From: Balneola sp.
GTDB taxonomy: Bacteria; Bacteroidota; Rhodothermia; Balneolales; Balneolaceae
Assembly (NCBI GenBank): GCA_017640785.1
Contig: JAEPPZ010000001.1
Span: forward strand, 62,001-126,000
Length of the DNA stretch: 64,000 nt
Direction of reading: 5' to 3'
How positions within the stretch are numbered: position 1 is the stretch's first letter; every line of letters begins with the position of its first letter. The notes beneath the pieces are model-generated. The model searched no databases. It was not told the DNA's origin and worked only from the letters and a program-made list of their open reading frames with translations. The position numbers were made by a program, and so were the translations under genes. Positions 43,821 to 50,583 of this stretch are shown piece by piece.

Positions 43821-45008
43821 ATGAAAAACATCGACGAATTAGCACAACAACTCACCCCTCATTACTCACATTTCAGAGTTTCTGAACGACTTCTCTTTAC
43901 CGGACATTCTCATCAGGCCTGGCCGGATGTAGCGCTGGAAGGACAGAAAGAGTATTTCATGGACACCGCAGAGCTGGTGGACAAAAAGTGGGAAAAAGCT
44001 GCTGAAAAGACTGAGATTCTAAGAAATTACCTGCGCGGATTCTATGACGACCCCGATGGATTCTACTGCCGGGAAGAAAGTACACACGTTCTTTTTGTAA
44101 GCTGGATGAGTGGACTTGATCTGAAGAATAAACCCAAGATCATTTCAACTGATGGAGAATTTCACTCACTGTTTCGTCAACTTCATCGGCTGGAAGAAGA
44201 AGGTTTGGAAGTAACTTATGTAGAAACCGATCCCGATGAAAGTTTTGCAGAACGTATTATATCAGAAATTGACGATAGAACTTCTGCAATAATGCTGTCA
44301 CGAGTTTATTTCGAATCCAGTCTGATCAATCACCATCTCACAGAGATTGCACAAGCAGCAAGAAAGCACGGCGTTCCTGTTTTAATTGATGACTATCACG
44401 GAACTAATGTCGCACCTCTATCAATCAGAGAGGCTGATCTGGAAGATTGTTTTATTCTGATCGGCGGTTACAAATATCTGCAATGGGGCGAAGCCAATTG
44501 TTTCCTGAGATTCCCAAAAGATTGCGATATGCGTCCGGCAATAACGGGTTGGTTCGCTTCCTTCAGTACATTGGAAAAGCCCCGTGACGACTCCCCTACT
44601 CACTATGATCATTCCGATCAACGTTTTGCAAGTGGAACTTATGATCCTTCCTCTCAATACCGTGCTGCTAAAGTGGTCGAGTTTTTTGGAGAACAAGGAC
44701 TCACTAAAGAAATCCTGAGAGACCAATATGTGCAAAAAGTAGAACTACTTAAAAAGCATTTTCTCGACAAAGACTTTGATCCATCTGTAATTCGACTTTC
44801 TCATGAGAAAGCGATTGCTGAACATAATGGAGGCTTCCTATCTCTTACTTCACCAAAAGCCAGAGAAATAAGAGCGGAATTATTAGCTCGTGATATTTTC
44901 ACCGATGCCAGAGATCAGATCCTTCGATTTGGCCCTGCTCCTTATACTACTACAACTCAGATTAACGAAGTGATGCTTGCTCTAAAAGAAGTAATAAATG
45001 CCCTTTAA
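43821..45008 (+). CDS. PLP-dependent kynureninase-like enzyme
   Basis: 395 residues, class V aminotransferase fold. The PLP lysine is K218 in IGGYKYLQWGEANC; the cofactor-binding aspartate and histidine are in PVLIDDYHGTNVAPL (190-193). The N-terminal FTGHSHQAWPD and the SGTYDPSSQYRA region resemble kynureninases. Placement directly after tryptophan dioxygenase supports cleavage of kynurenine to anthranilate and alanine, but the sequence is divergent enough that another C-S or C-C lyase activity is possible. The next gene starts inside its last four codons. Confidence 0.78.
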   Translation: MKNIDELAQQLTPHYSHFRVSERLLFTGHSHQAWPDVALEGQKEYFMDTAELVDKKWEKAAEKTEILRNYLRGFYDDPDGFYCREESTHVLFVSWMSGLDLKNKPKIISTDGEFHSLFRQLHRLEEEGLEVTYVETDPDESFAERIISEIDDRTSAIMLSRVYFESSLINHHLTEIAQAARKHGVPVLIDDYHGTNVAPLSIREADLEDCFILIGGYKYLQWGEANCFLRFPKDCDMRPAITGWFASFSTLEKPRDDSPTHYDHSDQRFASGTYDPSSQYRAAKVVEFFGEQGLTKEILRDQYVQKVELLKKHFLDKDFDPSVIRLSHEKAIAEHNGGFLSLTSPKAREIRAELLARDIFTDARDQILRFGPAPYTTTTQINEVMLALKEVINAL

Positions 45009-46119
45009 CTACAAAGTAATTTCGACTTTTTTTGTAGTCATTAGTACCTCATTTACTGTATTTGCTCAAACTGAGTACTCGATCTCCGGCACTGTAAAAA
45101 GTCAGGTTGACCTTGATCCAATTGCAGGAGCTCAAATCTTCCTGAATGGTTCAACTATCGGAACGCTTTCTGATGGAGATGGCCATTTTACTTTATCAGG
45201 TATACCCGAGGGAGCTCATGATCTGATTGTTCAAAGCCTTGGTTTCGAAAGTGTTACTTCTTTAATTCGAACGGATCATTTGGAGGATGGATACTCTTTT
45301 ATAATGAAAGAGAAAGTGTACAATCTGGATGAAATTACTGTTAAACCAAACAGTCAGGACTGGAAATACAACTTTGAGCAATTTCGAAAGATGTTTATAG
45401 GTGTAGGTCCCTTTTCGAAGAACACTAAAATCAAAAATAAAGAAGTCGTGAATTTTGATTTTGATCTGGATAACAGGACTCTGAACGCCTTTGCTTATGA
45501 AACGATTGAAGTAGAAAACAAAGACCTAGGCTACCGGATCTTTTTTTTCTTAGAAAGTTTTGAGATCGACTATAAATCAGGAAGATTCTTTTTCTACGGT
45601 CAGACTTTTTTTGAAGAGATGAGTTCGCGCAGGAAAAAAACCCGGAATAAATGGAAAGAAAATCGAGAGAAAGCTTATTTAGGATCTTTTGCACATTTCA
45701 CTAAATCTTTAATTGACCAAAAAATTGTTGAAAATGGCTTTGTTGTAAAAGCAGAAAAAAGAGATGATGATGCACGGTATTTATATACGGATACCGTCCC
45801 ACAATCACAGTTTTTCCACCAAGTTGACAGCTCCTATTATGAATATAACTTCGTTAATTTTTTGAATGTTACCTATGAAAATGAATACGAAGACATTACT
45901 TATTTGTATTCGATAGCAAAACCCTTTGACAGCAATCCGCGACTTTTGTCGGATTACCAAAACTCTTCAATAACGCTGATCTCTGATTCAGTTCTGGTAG
46001 ATAGATCCGGATTTATTCTCGACCCCACTTCAATTCTTTTTGATGGATACTGGGCATTTGAAAAGCTTTCTGATATGCTTCCACTTACTTATGAAATACC
46101 CGCAGATTTAGCAGAATAA
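44998..46119 (+). CDS. CarboxypepD_reg-like domain protein, secreted
   Basis: 373 residues. The signal peptide region KVISTFFVVISTSFTVFAQ is followed by a carboxypeptidase-regulatory-like beta-sandwich (26-105: YSISGTVKSQVDLDPIAGAQ ... GHFTLSGIPEGAHDLIVQSLGF), common at the N-terminus of Bacteroidota outer-membrane proteins. The remaining 260 residues are strand-rich with many aromatic residues and no barrel end signature, and I do not recognise them. The ATG lies 11 bases inside the kynureninase-like gene. Confidence 0.72.
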   Translation: MPFNYKVISTFFVVISTSFTVFAQTEYSISGTVKSQVDLDPIAGAQIFLNGSTIGTLSDGDGHFTLSGIPEGAHDLIVQSLGFESVTSLIRTDHLEDGYSFIMKEKVYNLDEITVKPNSQDWKYNFEQFRKMFIGVGPFSKNTKIKNKEVVNFDFDLDNRTLNAFAYETIEVENKDLGYRIFFFLESFEIDYKSGRFFFYGQTFFEEMSSRRKKTRNKWKENREKAYLGSFAHFTKSLIDQKIVENGFVVKAEKRDDDARYLYTDTVPQSQFFHQVDSSYYEYNFVNFLNVTYENEYEDITYLYSIAKPFDSNPRLLSDYQNSSITLISDSVLVDRSGFILDPTSILFDGYWAFEKLSDMLPLTYEIPADLAE

Positions 46120-46158
46120 GTGCGGAGGTTTATTTTCAGGGAAAAATCTCGAAAGACT

Positions 46159-46181
46159 AGCACCAAATTTCAGACAAATAA
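46159..46181 (+). repeat. left 23-bp direct repeat flanking the Phd/ParE module
   Basis: Identical to 46875-46897. The core is CACCAAATTTCAGACAAAT. The same motif in a diverged form occurs at the left end of the four-helix-bundle element near 48238-48260. Confidence 0.8.
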
Positions 46182-46212
46182 TACATTCCAGTATTTAAGT
46201 TGACCTTTCCGG

Positions 46213-46506
46213 TTAAAATTTAGAATCAGAAAAGTCTTGCCGGAAATGTCTTATGGTTAAAATTTCGATAGATTCATTATTGATTTCATAAATAACACCA
46301 TAATTTTTATGAACAACTATTTCCCGGATTTTCTCATTATTGATTTCTTCTAAGATTTTACCGGCTTGTGGATTGGCTTTCAACCTTTCAACTTTTTCCT
46401 CGAACTGATCAATGAGATTTAGGGCAGCATCCGGATTGTCATTAGAAATATAATCAATAATCTCTCTGATTCTGTTTCCGGCAGTAGGAGACCAAATAAT
46501 TTTCAT
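46213..46506 (-). CDS. RelE/ParE-family toxin
   Basis: 97 residues with the ParE/RelE fold pattern: MKIIWSPTAGNRIREIIDYISNDNP, AALNLIDQFEEKVERLKANPQAGKILEE, IREIVVHKNYGVIYEI and ILTIRHFRQDF (in parts). It would inhibit gyrase (ParE) or cleave mRNA (RelE); the sequence fits ParE-like proteins slightly better. The ATG overlaps the antitoxin stop by four bases (ATGA). The module lies between two perfect 23-bp direct repeats. Confidence 0.88.
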   Translation of the reverse strand: MKIIWSPTAGNRIREIIDYISNDNPDAALNLIDQFEEKVERLKANPQAGKILEEINNEKIREIVVHKNYGVIYEINNESIEILTIRHFRQDFSDSKF

Positions 46507-46784
46507 GACGAGAAATCAGATCGTAACTTGCTAAAAAATTCCTCCTGTTCAACCCCTTCTCTATTGTTTAATTCTTTGCGAGCAGTTGATAGCTCCTCCA
46601 GTAACTGAATCTTATCCAGCATTTTTTGGTAGTCTTCTACATCAATTAACACAGCAGAACTCTTTCCATGCTGAGTAAGAATAAGCGGTCGCCGTTCAGA
46701 CTTAACCCTCTCTATAAAAGATGCAGCATTGGCTCTGAAATCTGATAGTGATCGAATATCTTGGTCTAATTGAATATGAGACAT
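46503..46784 (-). CDS. Phd/YefM-family antitoxin
   Basis: 93 residues from the ATG at 46784: MSHIQLDQDIRSLSDFRANA, then the Phd/YefM core (ASFIERVKSERRPLILTQHG, KSSAVLIDVEDYQKML) and an acidic toxin-binding tail. The open frame extends 28 codons upstream, but that part is low-complexity and includes the operator region, so the internal ATG is preferred. It is translated ahead of and coupled to the toxin. A palindrome at 46829-46844 is a candidate autoregulatory site. Confidence 0.86.
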   Translation of the reverse strand: MSHIQLDQDIRSLSDFRANAASFIERVKSERRPLILTQHGKSSAVLIDVEDYQKMLDKIQLLEELSTARKELNNREGVEQEEFFSKLRSDFSS

Positions 46785-46828
46785 TGAAAGTGCGTTTAAG
46801 TTTTGCCTTGTATAATGTACTGAATTAA

Positions 46829-46844
46829 ATACAAAATATTGTAT
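46829..46844. promoter_or_regulatory. candidate operator of the Phd/ParE operon
   Basis: ATACAAAATATTGTAT is a palindrome (ATACAA / TTGTAT arms, four-base centre), 45 bases upstream of the antitoxin ATG on the minus strand. A related TTGTATAATGTAC lies at 46808-46820. Confidence 0.45.
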
Positions 46845-46874
46845 CAAATTATGAAATTGAAATTTCAAATAAGA

Positions 46875-46897
46875 AGCACCAAATTTCAGACAAATAA
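46875..46897 (+). repeat. right 23-bp direct repeat flanking the Phd/ParE module
   Basis: Perfect copy of 46159-46181, 716 bases away. The following bases (caaattac) further resemble the left end of the element at 48220-48634. Confidence 0.8.
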
Positions 46898-46922
46898 CAA
46901 ATTACAGGGCTTAATTAACCCT

Positions 46923-46970
46923 CCATCCCAAGCTCCTGCTTGGGATGGTAACTTGGAGCTCCTGCTCCAA
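46923..46970 (+). repeat. left REP hairpin pair of the transposase unit
   Basis: Hairpin 1: 11-base perfect arms 46923-46933 and 46938-46948 around TCCT. Spacer TAAC. Hairpin 2: 7-base perfect arms 46953-46959 and 46964-46970 around TCCT. Confidence 0.85.
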
Positions 46971-47025
46971 ATATGTCTTCTAAACTAATTTGTAAGGAAT
47001 TAGAACTGAACTTGTCTTACCAACT

Positions 47026-47562
47026 ATGGCAAGGAGCAATTTTAAATTTTACGAATCTGAATATCCCTATTTTCTGACTTGTTCAGTTGTGGATGGAATA
47101 GATCTGTTTTCAGATCCTCGGATTTGCGAAATAATCCTTAAAGCATTCATGCACCTCCAATCCAAATTAAACGTCAAAATATATGGATTTGTAATAATGC
47201 ATAATCACCTTCACTTAGTTGCAGAAAGCATCAACCTCTCAGAAGACATACGAAAATTTAAATCCTTTACAGCTCGTGAAATTGTTCGGTATCTGGAATC
47301 AGCTAATCGAATTGTTTTTCTAAAGAGGCTAAAACGAGGAAAGAGAAACCATAAAATAGAAAGTACCTATCAGATTTGGGAAGAAGGTTCGTATCCGAAA
47401 CAAGTAAACTCGTTCAAGAAAATGGAAAGCTTTATCGATTATATTCATTTTAATCCAGTTAAAGCAGGTTTTGTTAATCTTCCGGAGCATTGGAGGTATT
47501 CATCTGCTTTAAATTATTTGGGAAAGGATGGGCTTATTCCGATTACTTTGTTTTCAGGTTGA
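47026..47562 (+). CDS. rayT: REP-associated tyrosine transposase (Y1_Tnp family)
   Basis: 178 residues. Single-strand-specific HUH endonuclease family. The HUH motif is in VIMHNHLHLVAES (H61-L-H63), preceded by the strand YPYFLTCSVVDGI. The RAYT signature FIDYIHFNPVKAGFV (136-150) holds a candidate catalytic tyrosine (Y139). WRYSSALNYL closes the family pattern. The frame is intact, so the enzyme may be active. It lies between mirrored REP hairpins (46923-46970 and 47570-47613). Known RAYTs bind and cleave such hairpins. The minus-strand gene 47543-48229 ends inside its last codons. Confidence 0.92.
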   Translation: MARSNFKFYESEYPYFLTCSVVDGIDLFSDPRICEIILKAFMHLQSKLNVKIYGFVIMHNHLHLVAESINLSEDIRKFKSFTAREIVRYLESANRIVFLKRLKRGKRNHKIESTYQIWEEGSYPKQVNSFKKMESFIDYIHFNPVKAGFVNLPEHWRYSSALNYLGKDGLIPITLFSG

Positions 47563-48229
47563 AGCTATTCGGAGCAGGAGCTCCGTCTTGTTCTCCCAAG
47601 CAGGAGCTTGGGAAACAGGTTAAGCTATCAAGTAAACAATGTTCGTTTACTTCAAGCTCCTCTGCCATAAGATTACATGAAAGTGGTGAACACTCTGCGC
47701 ATTGTTCTGCAGAATAGGACGTGACATCGAATCCTTCTAGTACAGACTTTTGAGGTATTTTAACGTTAGTTTCAAATGATGCTTCTGGTTCGAATTTTTC
47801 CCAGATATTTTCTTCATCACTCCATTGAAACTCGTAAACCTTGTAGAAGAAAAGCTTCATCCTCTCAAGATTTATGTTATTTTCTTTAGCAATATCTTCA
47901 ATAAAGGTAGGCGAATTGAAAAACCAGTAACCATTATGTTTCCAATAGTTAACCCAATCATCAAAGTCTTCAGATATGCAACCGCTAACAGAATATACAT
48001 CTGATACCAGATTATTTTTGAGCCAATCAGGTTTAACTTCTATGATTTTATACATATAGCCTACTGGAATCATTTGATGGTCTGAGATATTATTAATAAA
48101 CATTTTATCCAATCTAAAATAAACAAAATCAGTTAAGAAGCACTCTGTAAATAGATCTGATTTAAATTTTTTTTGTAAGGAATTCTTTTCAAACCGTCTT
48201 ACTAAGAACCAAGGTTTGGTAAATCTCAA
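47543..48229 (-). CDS. orphan protein with transposon-derived C-terminus, possibly truncated at both ends
   Basis: 228 residues, family not recognised. The body is soluble, aromatic-rich (DFDDWVNYWKHNGYWFFNSP) with a Cys-containing segment AEQCAECSPLSCNLMAEELE, then NEHCLLDSL. After LLDSL the reading continues through the right REP hairpins as TCFPSSCLGEQDGAPAPN and stops inside the transposase gene, so about the last 25 residues are transposon DNA. At the other end the only long start is a TTG at 48229, which lies on the inverted repeat of the neighbouring element; ATG at 48103 is an alternative. Both insertions appear to have rewritten its ends. It may still be expressed. Confidence 0.5.
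   Translation of the reverse strand: MRFTKPWFLVRRFEKNSLQKKFKSDLFTECFLTDFVYFRLDKMFINNISDHQMIPVGYMYKIIEVKPDWLKNNLVSDVYSVSGCISEDFDDWVNYWKHNGYWFFNSPTFIEDIAKENNINLERMKLFFYKVYEFQWSDEENIWEKFEPEASFETNVKIPQKSVLEGFDVTSYSAEQCAECSPLSCNLMAEELEVNEHCLLDSLTCFPSSCLGEQDGAPAPNSFNLKTK
47570..47613 (-). repeat. right REP hairpin pair of the transposase unit
   Basis: CGGAGC/GCTCCG (47570-47575, 47580-47585) and TCCCAAGC/GCTTGGGA (47594-47601, 47606-47613), both with AGGA loops. It is the inverse of the left pair. On the minus strand this DNA is read as the tail of the orphan gene 47543-48229. Confidence 0.85.
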
Positions 48230-48634
48230 TTTTCAAACTACAAATTCCAGACAAATGAAAAATTACAATCTTGAAGAACGTACTTTGGTCTTTGCAAAAG
48301 CAACAAGAGTGTTTGTTAAAAAACTTCCGCATTGTACTTCTAACTTCGAAGATGGTAAACAGTTGATCAGGTCTTCGGATTCTATCGGAGCGAATTATAT
48401 AGAAGCCAATGAAGCTTTGAGTAAGAAAGACTTCAAAATGAGAATGAAGATCTCCAGAAAAGAAGCTAAAGAAACATGCTACTGGCTAAAACTAATAGAT
48501 ACCGGTACTGATCAACATCTTGAAAAAGAACGATCAGATTTGCTGGATGAAGCAACGCAATTATTGAAAATAATGTCTTCAATAATTCTGAAAGCTGCTT
48601 AATTTGGAATTTGTAGTTTGAAAATTGTGATTTA
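48220..48634 (+). mobile_element. four-helix-bundle (IVS-type) element with 30-bp inverted repeats
   Basis: Arms 48220-48249 and 48605-48634 are inverted repeats identical at 29 of 30 positions; the inner 23 bases (48227-48249 and 48605-48627) are perfect. They bracket exactly one gene, the S23-type four-helix-bundle protein. The layout is that of a 23S rRNA intervening sequence, a stem with an ORF in its loop, but it lies outside any rRNA gene. Confidence 0.8.
48255..48602 (+). CDS. four-helix-bundle protein (23S rRNA-intervening-sequence family)
   Basis: 115 residues from the ATG at 48255; the frame extends 13 codons upstream into the inverted repeat, which is not plausible coding sequence. 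The pattern matches the IVP/S23 family: NLEERTLVFAKATRVFVKKLP, FEDGKQLIRSSDSIGANYIEA, NEALSKKDFKMRMKISRKEAKE, TCYWLKLI (in parts). Members form pentameric helical bundles and occur in rRNA intervening sequences and diversity-generating retroelements (as Avd relatives). No reverse transcriptase or template repeat is nearby, so the IVS type is favoured. Biochemical role unknown. Confidence 0.85.
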   Translation: MKNYNLEERTLVFAKATRVFVKKLPHCTSNFEDGKQLIRSSDSIGANYIEANEALSKKDFKMRMKISRKEAKETCYWLKLIDTGTDQHLEKERSDLLDEATQLLKIMSSIILKAA

Positions 48635-48669
48635 AAAAATTTAGAAATAAATTTTTTTCTTACATATAT

Positions 48670-48683
48670 CGAACATATATTCT
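48670..48683 (+). promoter_or_regulatory. candidate SOS (LexA) box upstream of recA
   Basis: CGAACATATATTCT matches the Gram-positive-type LexA site CGAACRNRYGTTYC at all but two positions and lies about 80 bases before the recA ATG. Only indirect support. Confidence 0.35.
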
Positions 48684-48723
48684 TTCGCAGAAGATGATGA
48701 CACGATATGACACCCTGCCTTGT

Positions 48724-48731
48724 TAACTTTG
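48724..48731 (+). promoter_or_regulatory. candidate -7 promoter element of recA
   Basis: TAACTTTG fits the Bacteroidota TAnnTTTG consensus and is 30 bases upstream of the ATG, giving a short leader. Confidence 0.4.
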
Positions 48732-48761
48732 CAGTAAATAAATTCAAAAATAAATGTAATC

Positions 48762-49823
48762 ATGGCTGACTCAAAAGAAAGATCTAAAGCATTAGATATT
48801 GCCGTCGGGCAAATTGAAAAACAACACGGGAAAGGAACCATCATGAAGTTGGGCGGAGACGCCGTTCAGGATGTGGACGTTATTTCGACCGGTTCCATTA
48901 TGGTAGATTATGCATTGGGCGTACAAGGTGTACCAAGAGGTAGAGTAACGGAAATTTACGGCCCGGAAGCGAGTGGTAAAACTACTTTGGCACTACAGGT
49001 AATTGCACAGGCACAAAAAAATGGCGGGTATGCTGCTTTTATTGATGCTGAACACGCTTTCGATCCCAGATATGCTAAAGCATTGGGTATAAAAGTCGAC
49101 GAACTTCTTGTATCACAACCTGACAGTGGTGAACAAGCACTCGAAATTACAGAAACACTGATTCGCTCCGGTGCGCTGGATGTAATCGTTGTTGACTCCG
49201 TAGCTGCACTAGTTCCACGAGCGGAACTGGAAGGCGAAATGGGTGACTCTCATATGGGGCTTCAGGCTCGCTTGATGTCCCAGGCTCTCAGAAAGATCAC
49301 GGGTATTGTGAGTAAAACACATACTTCCTGCATTTTCATTAATCAGGTTCGTGAAAAGATCGGAGTTATGTTTGGTAATCCTGAAACCACCACAGGTGGC
49401 CGCGCACTTAAATTCTACTCTTCCGTTCGCTTGGATATCCGCAGAATTGGAGCTATCAAGAAAGGTGATGAAGTAATCGGTAACCGGACTAAAGTAAAAG
49501 TTGCCAAGAACAAAGTGGCTCCACCCTTCAAAGTGGTTGAATTCAATATCATGTATGGAAAAGGGACTTCATTGATCGCTGAGATTCTGGATCTGGCTGT
49601 TGAATTCGATGTAATTGAAAAACGTGGTAGCTGGTTCCGCTACGATGGCGAACCTATCGGACAAGGTGCTGACGCCGCAATGCAGTTTCTAGAAGAAGAC
49701 CCCAAGCTTTGTGAAAGCATTGAGAAACTGGTACGTGCTAAACTTCGTGGTGAAGAACTGGATGAACCAATTCCTGATGCATCCAAAGAGAAGGAAAAAG
49801 AGCCTGAAAAAGCTGAAGCCTGA
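48762..49823 (+). CDS. recA: recombinase RecA
   Basis: Central strand-exchange ATPase of homologous recombination and trigger of the SOS response. 353 residues. Walker [11 protein letters not shown] (67-76), [21 protein letters not shown] (in parts, Walker B and following), [25 protein letters not shown] (L2 region), and an acidic C-terminal tail rich in Glu and Lys. It is followed by an intrinsic terminator (49841-49878) and then recX, the usual order. Confidence 0.99.
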   Translation: MADSKERSKALDIAVGQIEKQHGKGTIMKLGGDAVQDVDVISTGSIMVDYALGVQGVPRGRVTEIYGPEASGKTTLALQVIAQAQKNGGYAAFIDAEHAFDPRYAKALGIKVDELLVSQPDSGEQALEITETLIRSGALDVIVVDSVAALVPRAELEGEMGDSHMGLQARLMSQALRKITGIVSKTHTSCIFINQVREKIGVMFGNPETTTGGRALKFYSSVRLDIRRIGAIKKGDEVIGNRTKVKVAKNKVAPPFKVVEFNIMYGKGTSLIAEILDLAVEFDVIEKRGSWFRYDGEPIGQGADAAMQFLEEDPKLCESIEKLVRAKLRGEELDEPIPDASKEKEKEPEKAEA

Positions 49824-49840
49824 TCTGACTGACAACATTC

Positions 49841-49878
49841 AAAAGCTCTGTTCTTAAACAACAGAGCTTTTTGTTTTT
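49841..49878 (+). terminator. intrinsic terminator between recA and recX
   Basis: Perfect 12-base stem AAAAGCTCTGTT / AACAGAGCTTTT (49841-49852, 49860-49871), seven-base loop, then a T-rich tail TTGTTTTT. It implies that recX is expressed at lower level by read-through or from its own promoter. Confidence 0.85.
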
Positions 49879-49884
49879 AATGAT

Positions 49885-50568
49885 ATGAGTTATTCCAATA
49901 AGAAATATTCGAAGAAAGAACCTGAACTTCCGGTTACTATTCACCGGATTGAAGTTCAGAAAAAAAACTCTTTTCGCTATTCTCTGTATTCGGAAGACGG
50001 ATTTATATCCGGGGTGTCTGATGCTACTCTCACTAAACAGAACCTCCGTAAGGGAACAGTAATTGATGAACAACTATATGCTGAGATCCAAAAGGAAGAA
50101 GAAAGTTGGTCAATCAGAGAATATTTAATTCGTTTGTTGGGCAGACGTGATCATGCCAGCCATGAATTGCGGTTAAAAGGAATCAAAAAAGGCTACGACT
50201 CCGAAATTCTGGATCAGATCATTGCTGAACTCGAGGAAAAAAGTTATATCAATAACTATGCTTTTGCTAAAAAGTATGTACATGATAAATTCAGATTCAA
50301 TAATTGGGGTCCAAACAAAATAAAAGCTGAATTATTAAAAAAGAAGATCGATAAAAGCACTATTGCTCAGGTTTTGGAAGAGGAATTCGATCAACAATCA
50401 AAGATTGAAGTCATAAGCGAGTTGATCGAAAAAAAGAAACCCGCACTTTTACGAACAGATCCCGACAAAAGAAGAAAAAAAATATTCGATTATTTATTTA
50501 GAAAGGGATATAAATCTCAAATTATACTCAATCAAATAGACCAGTTACTGGAACGCATTGAAAAATAA
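49885..50568 (+). CDS. recX: regulatory protein RecX
   Basis: Binds RecA filaments and modulates (usually inhibits) their activity. 227 residues. The RecX repeats are visible in the C-terminal half: IREYLIRLLGRRDHASHELRLK, ILDQIIAELEEKSYINNYAFAK, KYVHDKFRFNNWGPNKIKAELL, and KIFDYLFRKGYKSQIILNQI (in parts). An N-terminal 90-residue domain (PVTIHRIEVQKKNSFRYSLY) is longer than in E. coli RecX but common in this phylum. It lies six bases beyond the recA terminator and converges with the T9SS cargo gene. Confidence 0.93.
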   Translation: MSYSNKKYSKKEPELPVTIHRIEVQKKNSFRYSLYSEDGFISGVSDATLTKQNLRKGTVIDEQLYAEIQKEEESWSIREYLIRLLGRRDHASHELRLKGIKKGYDSEILDQIIAELEEKSYINNYAFAKKYVHDKFRFNNWGPNKIKAELLKKKIDKSTIAQVLEEEFDQQSKIEVISELIEKKKPALLRTDPDKRRKKIFDYLFRKGYKSQIILNQIDQLLERIEK

Positions 50569-50583
50569 TACCACTTCATGTTT

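Larger units (their letters stand above)
46923..47613 (+). mobile_element. REP-associated tyrosine transposase unit with mirrored hairpin ends
   Basis: A Y1 transposase gene is bracketed by two hairpin pairs. Left: CCATCCCAAGC-TCCT-GCTTGGGATGG (46923-46948, quoted in parts) then TTGGAGC-TCCT-GCTCCAA (46953-46970). Right: CGGAGC-AGGA-GCTCCG (47570-47585) then TCCCAAGC-AGGA-GCTTGGGA (47594-47613). The right pair is the reverse complement order of the left pair, including the loop (TCCT versus AGGA). Such REP/RAYT units spread palindromes rather than moving with defined terminal duplications. Confidence 0.85.

Noticed and set aside
44421-44735. 104-residue minus-strand frame in the kynureninase-like gene
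   Set aside because: Antisense to the PLP-lysine region, which clearly codes on the plus strand.
46785-46868. 28-codon N-terminal extension of the Phd antitoxin
   Set aside because: Low-complexity sequence covering the candidate operator; the ATG at 46784 starts the domain.
47490-47717. 75-residue plus-strand frame across the right REP hairpins
   Set aside because: It overlaps the transposase end and the palindromes in another frame and has no domain.
48255-48602. Diversity-generating retroelement accessory protein (Avd)
   Set aside because: The four-helix fold is shared, but there is no reverse transcriptase, template/variable repeat pair or target gene nearby.
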